NCBI GenBank assembly: GCA_001695595.3
Contig: MBPM02000160.1
Coordinates: forward strand, 1-64,000
Origin: Plasmopara viticola
Taxonomy: Eukaryota > Oomycota > Peronosporomycetes > Peronosporales > Peronosporaceae
Direction of reading: 5' to 3'
Length of the DNA stretch: 64,000 nucleotides
The notes under the pieces are model-generated. The model did not search any database. It saw only the letters and a list, made by a program, of their open reading frames with translations, and had not been told where the DNA came from. Both the position numbers and the translations under genes were made by a program. The stretch's first letter is position 1. Every line of letters begins with the position of its first letter. This document shows positions 36,945 to 49,930 of the stretch, one piece after another.

Positions 36945-38164
36945 GAATGGTAATCCACTTCGTTGTGGTTCTCTTGCGTGTGGAACGCTTAGATAGATAG
37001 AAAAGACATATCTGTGGCCATACAGCGTCTCAGCCCTCCCAAAGAATGAATACGCTTCGTTGTAACTCTATTTCATCTGTGCATGTCAAGACCAAAAACA
37101 ATAGCAAGTCTGTGACCTCACGGCGTCTCAGCACTCCAATAGAATGATAGTACACTTCGTTGTGTCTCCATTGCGTCTGTGCATGTCTTGACCGATAAAA
37201 AGAAAGTATCTGTGATTGCACATCTTCTAACCGCTTCAAAGACTAATTGTTCACTTACTGGTGCTCTATTGCGTCTGTGCATGTCGAAACCGATTTGAAA
37301 GGCGTATCGATGCCCTCCAACGTCTCAGTGCTTCAAAAGAATGATAATACACTTGGGCGCGGCTCTGTTGCGTCTGTGCATGTCCAGACCAATCGAAAAG
37401 ATGTGTCTGGGACCGTACATCCTTTCAGCGCTTCAAAGAATGATTGAACACTTCGATGCGACTCTATCAGGTCTGTGCATGCCTTGAAAAATGAACAGAC
37501 GAATCTGTGGGTTTATAGCGTCTCAGCCCTTCAAAACATGAATATGCACTTCGTTGTAACTCTAGTGCATCTGTGCATGTCAAGACTGATGAAAAGGACG
37601 TATCTGGTGCCGTTTAGCGTCTCAGCGCTGTAAAGGAACGATTATACAGTTTGTTAAGCCTACATATCGTCTGTTGTGGCCTCAATGCGTCTGTGCATGT
37701 CTACACTGATATAAAAAAGACTTATTGGTGACCATAGAGCGTCTTAGCACTCCAAAAGAATGATAATACACTTCGTTGTATCTCCATTGCGTCTGTGCAT
37801 GTCTAGACCGATAAAAAGAACGTATATGTGACCATAAAGCCTCTCAGCGCTCAAAAGAAAGATAATTCACTTCGGTTTATCTCTATTGCGTCTGTTCATG
37901 ACTAAACCGATCGAAAGGACGTATATGTGACCATAGAGCGTATCAGCGATCGAAAGAATGATAATACACTTCGATGTATCTCTATTGCGTCTGTTCATTA
38001 CTAGACCGATGGAACGAACGTAAGCGTGGCCGAACAGCGTCTCAGCGTTTTAATAGAGCGATTATACATTTTGTTGTGTCGTTTTTACGTCTATGCTCGT
38101 CTATGCTCGTCTAAACGGATAGAGCGTACGTATCTGTGACCGTACATCGTTTGGAGCTCTGAAA
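36945..38164 (+). repeat. HOR unit U33 (12-mer, 1220 bp)
   Basis: Sister of U28, complete. It has TTTTAATAGAGCG in m12 near 38050, a private change. Confidence 0.92.
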
Positions 38165-39384
38165 GAATGGTAATCCACTTCGTTGTGGTTCTCGTGTGTG
38201 TGGAATGCTTAGATAGATAGAAAGGACGTATCTGTGGTCATACAGCGTCTCAGCCCTCCCAAAGAATGAATACGCTTCGTTGTAACTCTGTTTCATCTGT
38301 GCATGTCGATACCAAAAACAACAACAAGTCCGTGACCTCACGGCGTCTAAGCACTCCAATAGAATAACAATACACTTCGTTGTGTCTCCATTGCGTCTGT
38401 GCATGTCTTGACCGATAATAAGAAAGTATCTGTGGTTGTACACCATCTAACCACTTCAAAGAATAATTGTAGACTTACTGGTGCTCTATTGCGTCCGTGC
38501 ATGTCGAAACCGATTTGAAAGGCGGATCGATGGCCCTCCAACCTCTCAGTGCTATAAAAGAATGATAATACACTTGGGCGCGGCTCTTTTGCGTCTGTGC
38601 ATGTCCAGACCAATCGAAAAGACGTGTCTGTGATCGTACATCGTTTCAGCGCTTCAAAGAAGGATTGAACACTTCGATGCGACTCTATTAGGTCTGTGCA
38701 TGCCTTGAGAAATGAACAGACGTATCTGTGGGTTTATAGCGTCTCAGCCCTTCAAAACATGAATATGCACTTCGTTGTAACTCTAATGCATCTGTGCATG
38801 TCAAGACCGTCGAAAAGGACGTATCTAGTACCGTTTAGCGTCTCAGCGCTGTAAAGGAACGATTATACAGTTTGTTAAGCCTACATTTTGTCTGTTGTGG
38901 CCTCAATGCGTCTGTGCATGTCTACACTGATATAAAAAGGATTTGTCGGTGACGATAGAGCTTCTTAGCACTCCAAAAGAATGATAATACACTTCGTTGT
39001 ATCTCCATTGCGTCTGTGCATGTCTAGCCGATAAAAAGAACGTATATGTGACCCCAAAGCCTATCAGCGCTCAAAAGAATGATAATACACTTCGGTTTAT
39101 CTCTATTGCGTCTGTTCATGACTAAACCGATCGAAAGGACGTATATGTGACCATAGAGCGTATCAGCGATCGAAAGAATGATAATACACTTCGGTTTATC
39201 TCTATTGCGTCTGTTCATCACTAGACCGATGGACCGAACGTAAGCGCGGCCGAACAGCGTCTCAGCGTTTTAAAAGAACGATTATACACTTTGTTGTGTC
39301 ATTTTTACGTCTATGCTCGTCTATGCTCGTCTAAACGGATCGAGCGTACGTATCTGTGACCGTACATTGTTTAGAGCTCCAAAA
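38165..39384 (+). repeat. HOR unit U34 (12-mer, 1220 bp)
   Basis: Sister of U29 without the 15-bp loss. A one-base deletion in m9 near 39028 (TGTCTAGCCG) is private. Confidence 0.92.
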
Positions 39385-40408
39385 CAATGGTAATCCACTT
39401 CGTTGTGGTTGTCTTGCGTGTGGAACGCTTTAAAGGGCGTATCTGTGGCAGTACAGCGTCTCAGCCCTTCCAAAGAATGAATACGCTTCGTTGTAACTCT
39501 ATTTTATCTGTGCATGTCAAGACCAAAAACAACAACAAGTCTGTGACCTCACGGCGTCTCAGCACTCCAATAGAATAACAATACACTTCGTTGTGTCTCC
39601 ATTGCGTCTGTGCATGTCTTGACCGATAAAAAGAAATTATCTGTGGTTGTACACCATTTAACGCTTCAAAGAATACCTGTTAACTTACTGGTGCTCTATT
39701 GCGTCTGTGCATGTCGAAACCGATTTGAAAGGCGTATCGATGCCCCTCCAACGTCTCAGTGCTTCAAAAGAATGATAATACACTAGGGCGCGGCTCTGTT
39801 TCGTCTGTGCATGTCCAGACCAATCGAAAAGACGTGTCTGTGATCGTACATCGTTTCAGCGCTTCAAAGAATGATTGAACACTTCGATGCGACTCTATTA
39901 GGTCTGTGCATGCCTTGATAAATAGAACAGACGTATCTGTGGCTTTATAGCGTCTCAGCCCTTCAAAACATGGATATGCACTTCGTTGTAACTCTAGTGC
40001 ATCTGTGCATGTCAAGACAGATCGAAAGGACGTATCTGGTGCCTTTTAGCGTCTTAGCGCTGTAAAGGAACGATTATACAGTTTGTTGTGCCTACATTTC
40101 GTCTGTTGTGGCCTCAATGCGTCTGTGCATGGCTACACTGATATAAAAAGGACTTATCGGTGACCATAGAGCGTCTTAGCACTCCAAAAGAATGATAATA
40201 CACTTCGTTGTATCTCCATTGCGTCTATTCATTAAAAGACCGATGGAGCGAACGTAAGTGTGGCCGAACAGCGTCTCAGCGGCTTAAAAGAACGATTATA
40301 CACTTTGTTGTGTCGTTTTTACGTCTATGCACGTCTATGCTCGTCTATGCTCGTCTAAACGGATAGAGCGTACGTATCTGTGACCGTACATCGTTTGGAG
40401 CTCTAAAA
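39385..40408 (+). repeat. HOR unit U35 (10-mer, 1024 bp)
   Basis: Sister of U30, with the same m1 variant, m9/m11 fusion and three-copy microrepeat. Confidence 0.92.
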
Positions 40409-41138
40409 GAATGGTAATACACTTCATTGTGGTTCTCCTGCGTGTGAAACGCTTAGATAGATAGAAAGGACGTATCTGTGGCCATACAGCGTCTCAGCCC
40501 TCCCAAAGAATGAATACGCTTCGTTGTAACTCTGTTTCATCTGTGCATGTCAAGACCAAAAACAGAACAAGTCTGTGACTTCACGGCGTCCCAGCACTCC
40601 AAAAGAATGATAATACACTTCGTTGTGTCTCCATTGCGTCTGTGCATGTCTTGACCGATGAAAAGAAAGTATCTGTGGTTGCACACCATTTAACGCTTCA
40701 AAGAATAACGGTTAACTTACAGGTGCTCTATTGCGTCTGTTCATGTCGAAACCGATTTGAAAGGCGTATCGATGCCCCTCCAACGTCTCAGTGCTTCAAA
40801 AGAATGATAATACACTAGGGCGCGGCTCTGTTTCGTCTGTGCATGTCCAGACCAATCGAAAAGACGTGTCTGTGATCGTACATCGTTTCAGCGCTTCAAA
40901 GAATGATTGAACACTTCGATGCGACTCTATTAGGTCTGTGCATGCCTTGACAAATAGAACAGACGTATCTGTGGCTTTATAGCGTCTCAGCCCTTCAAAA
41001 CATGAATATGCACTTCGTTGTAACTCTAGCGCATCTGTGCAAGTCAAGACCAATCGAAAGGACGTATCTGGTGCCGTTGAGCGTCTCAGCGCTGTAAACG
41101 AACGATTATACAGTTTGTTGTGTCTACCTTTCGTCTGT
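40409..41138 (+). repeat. HOR unit U36 (partial, m1 to early m8)
   Basis: Last recognisable unit. m1-m7 are ordinary. Similarity is lost about 35 bp into m8, where TCGTCTGTGCTCGTCTGG replaces TCGTCTGTTGTGGCC. This is the HOR-to-monomeric boundary. Confidence 0.88.
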
Positions 41139-44100
41139 GCTCGTCTGGACCGATAGAAAGAACGTATCCGGGATTGTTCATCGTTTTAGCGCCACAAACG
41201 AATAATGATACACTTCGTTGTCGCTCTCTTGCGTGTGTAATAATTAGATAGATAAAAATGACGTATTAGTGGCTGTTCAGCGTCTCAGCCCTCCAAACGA
41301 ATGAGTATACACTTCGTTGTAACTCTATTGCGTTTGTGCATGTCTAGACCGAAAGCAAGGACAAATCTGTGACCTAACAGAGTCTTAGCTCTCCAAGCCT
41401 TTTTTTGTCTGTGCTCGTCTGATCAGATCGAAATAACGTATCTGTAACCGTACATCGTTTAAGTGCTTTAAACGAATGGTTATACACTTCGTTGTGGCTC
41501 TCTTCCGTGCGTAATCCTTCGATAGATAGCAAGGACGTATGAGTGGCCGTACAGCGTCTCAGCGCTCTAAAAGAACGATAATATACTTTGTTGTGCCTTC
41601 TCTTCGTCTGTGCTCGTCTGCACCGATAGAAAGAGCGTATCTGTGACCGTCCATCGCTTCAGCGCTCTAAAGGAGCGATAATACACTATGTTGTGGGTTC
41701 TTTGCGTTTGTATGGCTTAGATAGGTAGTTATCATGTATCTGTCACCATACATCGTCTCAGCTTACCAAAAAATTATATCACACTTCGTTGTGGCTTTAT
41801 TGTGTCTGTGCATGAGTAGACCGATAGAAACGACAAATCTGTGACCATACAGCGTCTCAGCACTCCAAAAGAATGATAATACACTTTGTTGTGTCTTCAT
41901 TTCGTCTGTGCTTGTCGAGACCGATCAAAAGGACGTATCTGTGATCGTACAGCGTCGCAGCGCTACAAAAAATAAATATAGACTTTGTTGTGGATTGTTT
42001 GACTCTATGCATGTCTAGACCGATAGAAACGACGTATCTGTGACCGTACAGCGTTCCAAAGCTTTCAAAGAATGCTTATACACTTTGTTGTGGCGCTTTT
42101 GCGTATGTTCATTCCTAGCAACACAGAAAGGACATATCTGTGGCCATACAGCGTCTCAGCGTTCCAAAGAAAAATTATTCACTGCGTCGTGGCACCATTA
42201 CGTCTGTGCATGTCTAGACTGAGAGAGAGGAAGTATCTGTAGCCGTGTAGCGTCTCAGCGCTCGAAAAGAACGATTATACACTTTTTTGTGCCTATATTC
42301 TATCCGAGCTCGACTGACTGAAAGAAAGAACGTATCTGTGACAGTACATCGTTTAAGCGCTCATGAAAAATGGTTATACACTTGATTGTGGTTTTCTTGT
42401 GTATGAAATGCTAAAAAAGATAGAAGAAAAATGAATCTGTGGCCGTACAGCGTCTCAGTCCTCCAAAAGAATGATTTTATACTCCGTTATAACTGTATTG
42501 CGTCTTTGGATGCCTCGACCGATGGAAAGACGTATCTGAAACCGTACAGCGTCTTCGTGCTCCAAAAGAATGATCCTGTACTTTGTTGTGCCTTAAATTT
42601 GTATGTACTCGTCTGGACCGATAGAAAGAACGTATCTGTGACCGTACATCATTTCAGCTAAAAGAATGGTAATACACTTCGTTGTGGTTCTCTCTTTTGT
42701 TGGAATGCTTACATAGAAAAGACGTATCTGTAGCCGTACAGAAACTCAGCCCTCTAAAAAACAAACAAACTTCGTTGTAACTCCATTGCATCTGTGTATG
42801 TCTAGATAAAAAAAAATAAGTCTGTGACCTTACGGCGTCTCAGCACTCCAATATAATGATAATACACTTCGTTGTGTCTCCATCGCGGCTGTGGATGTCA
42901 AGGCCGACAGAAAGAAAGTATCTGTGGCCGTATAGCATTTAACCGCTTCAAAGAATAATTTTAAACTTCGATGTGGCTCTATTGCGTCTGTGCATGTCTA
43001 GATAAATAGAAAGGATGTACCTGAAGCCGTACAGCGTCTCAGCGCTCAAAAAATAATAATATACTTAAATAAGTTTCCATTGCGTGTGTGCATGTCGAAA
43101 CCGATAGAATGGGCGTATCTGTGGCCGTACAGTATCTCTGCACTGCAAAAGAGTTATAATATACTTCGTTTTGGCTCTATTGCACCTGTGCTTGTCTAGA
43201 CCAATAGAAATGACGTATAAGCGATCGTAAATCGTTCCAGCGCTCTAAAAGAATGATAAAACACGCCGTTGTGGCTCTATTGCATCTGTGCATGTCTCCA
43301 CAGGTAGAAAGAACGTACTGTGGCCATGCAGCGTGTCAGCCCTCCAAACGATTTAATGTACACTTCGTTGAAGCCCTTTTGCGTCTGTGCATGTCTAATC
43401 CAATTGGAAGGACGTATCTAGGGTCGTACAAGGACAAAGATTGATAACACATTCCGGCGTGGCTGATTTGCATCTATGCATATCTAGACCGATAAAAAGG
43501 ATGTGTCAAAACCATACATTGTCTAAGCCCTCCAAAAGAATGATAATATACTTCGTTGTGGCTTTATTGTGTCTATGCATGAGTAGACCGATAGAAAAGA
43601 CGTATCTGTGACTGTACATCATTTCAGCGCTCAAAAAAAATGATTCTAAACTTCGTAAGGGCCTTATTGCTTTTTGCGTCTGTGCATGTCAAGACCGATT
43701 GAAAGGACGTATCTGTGGCCGTGCAGCGTCTCAGCGCTCCAAATGAATGATAATACACTTAGTTGATGCTCTTTACTTCGATGCATGTCAAGACCGAAAG
43801 GAAGGACGTATCGGTGACCAAAGAGCTTCTCAGCGCTCCAAAAATATAATATTTCTTTTTGTTGTGCCTCTATTTTGTCTGTGCATATAGAGACCGATAG
43901 AAAGGACGTATGGGTGACCATAGATTGTCTCAGTACACTAAAAGAATGACAACATACTTACTTTTGGCTTTTTTGCGTCCAGGCATGTCTGCATAGATAG
44001 AATTGACGTATCTGTGGCCAAAAATGGTCTCAGCGCTATAAAAGAATCATAATAAACTTTTTGGTGGCTCAATCACGTCTGTGCATGTCCAGACCGATAA

Positions 44101-44280
44101 AAGACGTCCCTGTGGCCGTACGGCGTTTTAGGGCTCCAGAAGAATGATAATACACTAAGTTGCGGCTCAATTGCGTCTGTCCATGCCTAGACCGATGGAA
44201 AAAACGTATCTGTGGCCATACAGCGTCTCAGTGCTTCAAAAGAATGACAAAACACTTTGTTGAGACTTTATTGCGTCTGT
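41139..44280 (+). repeat. Zone B: diverged monomeric satellite, no HOR
   Basis: About 31 monomers of the same family, recognisable by TGCGTCTGTGCATGTCTAGA and CAGCGTCTCAGCGCTC-like blocks. Each differs from its neighbours by many substitutions and small indels, and I see no longer period. This is the pattern of an older layer no longer homogenised by unequal exchange. No gene is seen; open frames are below 90 codons. Confidence 0.9.
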
Positions 44281-45040
44281 GCATGTCTGTGTAGATAGAA
44301 AAGACGTATCTGTGACCGAAAAGCGTCTTACAGCTCTAGAAGATTCATATTCCACCTATTTGTGGCTATATTGCGTCTGTGCGTGTCTAGACCAATACAA
44401 AGAACGTATCCGTGGCCGTTTAGCGTCTCAGCACTCCAAACAACATAAATACACTTCGTTGAGCTTCTATCGAGTTCGTGCATGTCTAGACCAATACAAA
44501 AGAACAAATCATTGGTCGTACAGCGGCTCAACGCTCTAAAAGAATGACTATACATGTAGTTGTGGCTCTATTGCGTCTGTGCGTGACCAGACTATTAAAA
44601 AACGTATCCGTGGCCGTACAGCGTCTCAGCTCTCAAACAAAAAATAATATACTTTAATAAGTCTTTATTGCGTGTGTGCATGTCTAAACCGTTAAAAAAA
44701 CGTGTCTGTGGCTGTACAGCTGCTCAGCGCTCCGAAAGAATATTTATACACTAAGTTGTGGATCTATCGCGTCTGCTCATGTATGCAATGATAGAAAAGA
44801 TGTATCCGGGTCTGTACAGCAACCCAGCTCTCAAAAAATGATAATTCACATCGTCGTGGCTCTGCTGGGTCTGTGCATGTCTAGACCGATAGAAAAGACA
44901 TATCATTGGCCGTACAGCGGCTCAGCTCTCCGACAAAATGATAGTTCACTTAGCTGTGGCTCCTTTTTGTCTGGCATGTTTAGACCGATAGAAAGAACAT
45001 ATCTGTGGCCGTACGGCTTCTCAGCACTCCAACGAACAAT

Positions 45041-45437
45041 AATACACTTTGTTGTGCTTCTATCGCGTTCGTGCATGTCTAGACCAATACAAAAGAACCA
45101 ATAATTGGTGGTACAGCGGCTCAACGCTCTAAAAGAATGTTTATACATGTAGTTGTGGCTCTGTTGGGTCTGTGCGTGTCTAGACCGATAAAAAGAACGT
45201 ATCTGTAGCCGTACAGCGTCTCAGCGCTAAGAAAAATAATACACTTTGTTGTGCTTCTATCGCGTTCGTGCATGTCTAGACCAATACAAAAGAACCAATA
45301 ATTGGTGGTACAGCGGCTCAACGCTCTAAAAGAATGTTTATACATGTAGTTGTGGCTCTGTTGGGTCTGTGCGTGTCTAGACCGATAAAAAGAACGTATC
45401 TGTGGCCGTACAGCGTCTCAGCGCTAAGAAAAATAAT
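45041..45437 (+). repeat. Tandem dimer duplication, two copies of about 197 bp
   Basis: The two-monomer block beginning AATACACTTTGTTGTGCTTC is repeated immediately with an offset of 197 bp. Both copies include AAGAACCAATAATTGGTGG and end in GCGCTAAGAAAAATAAT. Confidence 0.88.
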
Positions 45438-45825
45438 GATATACTTTAATAAGTCTTTATTGCGTGTGTGCACGTCTAAATCGTTAGAAAGGACGTGTCT
45501 GTGTCTGTACAGCGGCTCAGCGCTCCGAAAGAATATTTATACACTAAGTTGTGGATCTATCGCGTCTGCTCATGTATGCAGACGTATACGGGTCTGTACA
45601 GCAACCCAGCATCCAAAGAATGAATATGCACTTCGTTGTGGCTCTGTTAGGTCTGTGCATGTATACACCGATAGAAAAGACTATTATTGGCCGTACAGCG
45701 GCCCAGCTCTCCGACAGAATGATAATCCACTTAGCTGTGGCTTCTTTTTATCTGGCATATTTAGACCGATAGAAAGAACGTATCTATGGCCGTACGGCGT
45801 CTCAGGGCTCCGAAAAACAAAAATA

Positions 45826-46550
45826 CACTTCGTTGTGCTTCTATTGCGTCTGTGTATGTCCAGACCAATAGAAAGGACGAATCATTTGCCGTACAGCGGC
45901 TCAGCGCTCCGAAAGAATAATTATACACTAAGTTGTGGATCTATCGCGACTGCTCATGTATGCAATGATAGAAAAGACGTATCCGGGTCTGTACAGCAAG
46001 CCAGCTCTCCAAAGAATGATTATGCACTTCGCTGTGGCTCTGTTAGGTCTGTGCATGTCTAGACCGATGGAAAAGACATATCATTGGCCGTACAGCGGCT
46101 CAGCTGTCCGACAGAATTATATTACACTTCGTTGTGGCTCTTTTTTGTCTGGCATGTTTAGACCGATAGAAAGAACGTATCTGTGGCTGTACGGGACGCA
46201 AGATCGAGAATAGTACGGTCTCTCTTGACGCTCCTTCGCTACCAAGTTCAGCAGCACTTTAAGATGGTGAGGTGTACAGCTATGAACCTTAAGAGGGCAC
46301 CAAACGATCCGTGTGGGGCGATAATTCCACTTTGTTGAGCTCGTGGGAGTCGCTAGATCGGCTTGGGCATAGAAACTTGAGACGTCTCCGGGCCCCAGAA
46401 GAATGGTTTTGCGCTTAGTTGTGACTCAATTGCGTCTATGAATGTCTAGACCAATAGAAAGGACATACCTGTAGCCGTACAGCGTCTCAATGCTTTAGCG
46501 AATGATTATTGACTAGGATGTTGCTCTATTGCGTCTGTGCGTGTCTAGAC
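45826..46550 (+). repeat. Segment duplicated at +4345 bp, copy 1
   Basis: About 0.7 kb of zone C satellite plus the non-satellite insert, recurring at 50171-50895. The insert proves shared ancestry, independent of general satellite similarity. Confidence 0.85.
46194..46318. other. Non-satellite insert, copy 1 (about 125 bp)
   Basis: Begins GGACGCAAGATCGAGAATAG and ends near CACCAAACGATCCGTGTGG. I cannot align it to the monomer. It replaces the second half of one monomer. The following 80 bp (GATAATTCCACTTTGTTGAG to GACGTCTCCGGGCCCC) are a very diverged monomer. I see no tRNA, 5S rRNA, terminal repeat or long frame in it. Origin unknown; possibly a fragment of a transposon or of flanking unique DNA. 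Confidence 0.8.
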
Positions 46551-47868
46551 CAAAAAAAGAATGTATCTGTGGCCGTACAGCGTCTCAGGACTCCAAAGAA
46601 CAATAATACACTTCGTTGTACTTCTTTCGCGTTCGTGCATGTCTAGACCAATACAAAAGAACAAATCATTGGTGGTACAGCGGCTCAACGCTCTGAAAGA
46701 GTGATTATACATGTAGTTGTGGCTCTATTGCGTATGTGCGTGTCAAGACCGATAAAAAGAACGTATCTGTGGCCGTACAGCGTCTCAGCGCTCAAACGAA
46801 TAATAATATACTTAAATAAGTCTTTACTGCGTGTGTGCATGTCTAAACTGTTCGAAAGGACGTTTCTGTGGCTGTACAGCGGCTCAGCACTCCGAAAGAA
46901 TATTTATACACTAACTTGTGGATCTATCGCGTCGGCTCATGCATGCAATGATAGAAAAGATAATTCCGGGTCTGTACAGCAAATTAGCTTTCCAAAGAAT
47001 GATTATGCATTTCGTTGTGGCTCTGCTGGGTCTGTGCATGTCTTGACCGATGGAAAACACATATCATTGGCCGTACAGCGGCTCAGCTATCCAACAGAAT
47101 GATTAACATTTCGTTGTGGCTCTTTTTTGTCTGGCATGTTTTGACCGATAGAAAGAACGTATCTGTGGTTGTACGGCGTCTCAAAGCTCCAGAGGAATGA
47201 TTTTACACTTAGTTGTGACTCAATTGCGTCTGTGAATGGCTAGACTAATAGAAAGGACATACCGGTAGCCGTACAGCGTCTCAATGCTTTAGCGAATGAT
47301 CATTGACTAGGATGTGGCTCTATTGCGTCTGTGCGTGTCTAGACCAATAAAAAGAATGTATCTGTGGCCGTACAGCGTCTCAGGACTCCAAAGAACAATA
47401 ACACACTTCGTTGTGCTTCTTTCGCGTTCGTGCATGTCTAGACCAATACAAAAGAACAAATCATTGGTGGTACAGCGGCTCAACGCTCTAAAAGGATGGT
47501 TATACATGTAGTTGTGGCTCTTCTGGGTCTGTGCGTGTCTAGACCGATAAAAAGAACGTATATGTAGCCGTACGGCGTCTCCGGGCTCCAGAGGAATGAT
47601 TTTACACTTAGCTGTGACGAAATTGTGTCTGGGATTGACTAGACCGATAGAAAAGACGTATCTGTAGCCGTATAGCGTCTCAATGCTTTAGCAAATGGTA
47701 ATTTCCTAGGTTGGTGCTTTATTGCGTCTTTGAATGTCTAGACCGATAGAAAGGACGTATCTGTGGCCGTATAGCGTCTCAGCGCTCCAAAAGAATTATT
47801 GTACTCTTTATTTTGGGTCTATTTCGTCTGTTCATAACAAGATAAATAAAAACAAGTTATCTATGACC

Positions 47869-48240
47869 TTACAGCGTCTCAGCGTTACAAAAAATGATAA
47901 TACACTTAGTTGTAGCTTGTTTTCGGCTGGGCATAATTAGACCGATAGAAACTTCGTGTCTGTGTACGTACAGCGTCTTAGCGCTTGAAAAGATATTACA
48001 CTTAGCTGTGGCTCTAATGCGTGTGTGCATTTTTAAGATGATAAAAAGACGTATCAAGGGCCGTACGGCGTCTCAGCGCTCCAAAACAATGCTTATACAT
48101 GTAGTTGTGGCTCTATTTCGTCTGTGCGTGTTTAGACCGATACAAAGAACGTATCTGTGGCCATTCAGCGTCTTAGCACTCCAAAAAACATAAATACACT
48201 TCGTTGTACTTCTTTCGCGTTCGTGCATGTCTAGACCAAT
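47869..48240 (+). repeat. Zone C block repeated near 51021-51392 (offset about 3152 bp)
   Basis: Shares unusual variants such as GTAGCTTGTTTTCGGCTGGG, GAAACTTCGTGTCTGTGTAC and CATTTTTAAGATGATAAAAA with the downstream copy. A further, more diverged copy starts near 51650. Confidence 0.8.
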
Positions 48241-49077
48241 ACAAAAGAACAAATCATTGGTGGTACAGCGGCTCAACGCACTGAAAGAATGATTATACAT
48301 GTAGTTGTGGCTCTATTGCGTCTGTGCGTGTCTAGACTGATACACAGTACGTATCTGTGGCCTTACAGTGTCTCAGCGCTCAAACGAATAATAATATACT
48401 CATATAAGTCTTTATTGCGTGTGTGCATGTCTAAACCGTTAGAAAGGACGTGTCTGTGTCAGTACAGCGGCTCAGCGCTCCGAAAGAATATTTTTACACT
48501 AAGTTGTGGATCTATCGCGTCTGCTCATGTATGCAGACGTATACGGGTCTGTACAGCAAGCCAGCTCTCCAAAGAATGATTATGCACATCGTTGTGGCTC
48601 TGCTGGGTCTGTGCATGTCTAGACCGATGGAAAAGACATATCATTGGCCGTACAGCGGCCCAGCTCTCCGACAGAATGATCATACACTTCGTTGTGGCTC
48701 TTTTTTGTCTGTCATGTTTACATCGATAGAAAGAACGTATCTGTGGCCGTACCGCGTCTCAGCGCTCCAAAAAACAAAAATACACTTCGTTGAGCTTCTA
48801 TTGCGTCTGTGTACGTCCAGACCAATAGAAAGGACGAATCATTTGCCGTACAGCGGCTCAGCGCTCCGAAAGAATATTTATACACTAAGTTGTGGATCTA
48901 TCGCGACTGCTCATGTATGCAATGATAGAAAAGATGATTCCGGGTCTGACAGCAAATCAGCTCTCCAAAGAATAATTATGCACATCGTTGTTGCTCTGCT
49001 GGGTCTGTGCATGTCTAGACCGATGGAAAAGACATATCATTGGCCGTACAGCGGCTCAGCTCTCCGACAGAATTATA

Positions 49078-49930
49078 TTACACTTCGTTGGGGCTCTTTT
49101 TTGTCTGGCATTTTTAGACCGATAGAAAGAACGTATCTGTGGCCGTACAGCGTCTCAGCGCTCCAAAGAACAAAATTACACTTCGTTGTGCTTCAATTCC
49201 GTCTGTGTATGTCCAGATTAATTGAAAGGACGAATCATTTGCCGCACAGCGGCTCAGCGCTCCGAAAGAATATTTATACACTTAGTTGTAGATCTATCGC
49301 GTCTGCTCATGTATGCAATGATAGAAAAGACGTTTACGGGTCTGATCAGCAACCCAGCTCTCCAAAGAATGATTATGCACTTCGTTGTGACTCTGCTGGG
49401 TCTTTGCATGTCTAGACCGATGGAAAACACATATCATTGGCCGTACAGCGGCTCAGCTCTCCGACAGAATGATAATACACTTCGTTGGGGCTCTTTTTTG
49501 TCTGGCATGTTTAGACCGATAGAAAGAACGTATCTGTGGCCGTACAGCGTCTCAGCGCTCCAAAGAACAAAATTACACTTCGTTGTGCTTCAATTGCGTC
49601 TGTGTATGTCCAGATTAATTGAAAGGACGAATCATTTGCCGCACAGCGGCTCAGCGCTCCGAAAGAATATTTATACACTTAGTTGTAGATCTATCGCGTC
49701 TGCTCATGTATGCAATGATAGAAAAGACGTTTACGGGTCTGAACAGCAACCCAGCTCTCCAAAGAATGATTATGCACTTCGTTGTGACTCTGCTGGGTCT
49801 TTGCATGTCTAGACCGATGGAAAACACATATCATTGGCCGTACAGCGGCTCAGCTCTCCGACAGAATGATCATACACTTCGTTGGGGCTCTTTTTTGTCT
49901 GGCATGTTTAGACCGATAGAAAGAACGTAT
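49078..49930 (+). repeat. Tetramer HOR in tandem (about 397 bp period)
   Basis: Two successive four-monomer units of zone C, nearly identical. Rare changes such as GTCCAGATTAATTGAAAGG and GTTAGAG-free TTAGTTGTAGATC variants recur at 396-397 bp. They extend leftward, more diverged, to about 48700. Confidence 0.86.

Larger units (their letters stand above)
36406..40552 (+). repeat. Multi-unit duplication block, copy 2
   Basis: Second copy of 30831-34962 in the same unit order (12-mer, 12-mer, 10-mer), implying a multi-unit amplification step. Confidence 0.88.
1..41138 (+). repeat. Zone A: 12-monomer higher-order satellite array, about 1220 bp period
   Basis: About 41 kb of head-to-tail monomers of about 98-100 bp, grouped into a 12-monomer higher-order repeat. 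Unit starts are marked by the m1 variant (GAATGGTAAT, then TGCGTGTGGAACGCTTAGAT), which recurs mostly 1195-1230 bp apart. Monomers within a unit differ clearly from each other, while the same monomer in successive units is nearly identical, which is the definition of an HOR. No gene is seen on either strand: open frames are short, shift between monomers and recur at the HOR period. The left edge is cut by the window. The right edge dissolves within an m8 monomer near 41138. Organisation of this kind is known from eukaryotic centromeric and heterochromatic satellites; a role here is inference. Confidence 0.97.

Noticed and set aside
46194..46318. tRNA, 5S rRNA or spliced-leader gene in the non-satellite insert
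   Set aside because: I see no B-box-like GGTTCGAATCC, no cloverleaf arms and no terminal T-run in the expected place.
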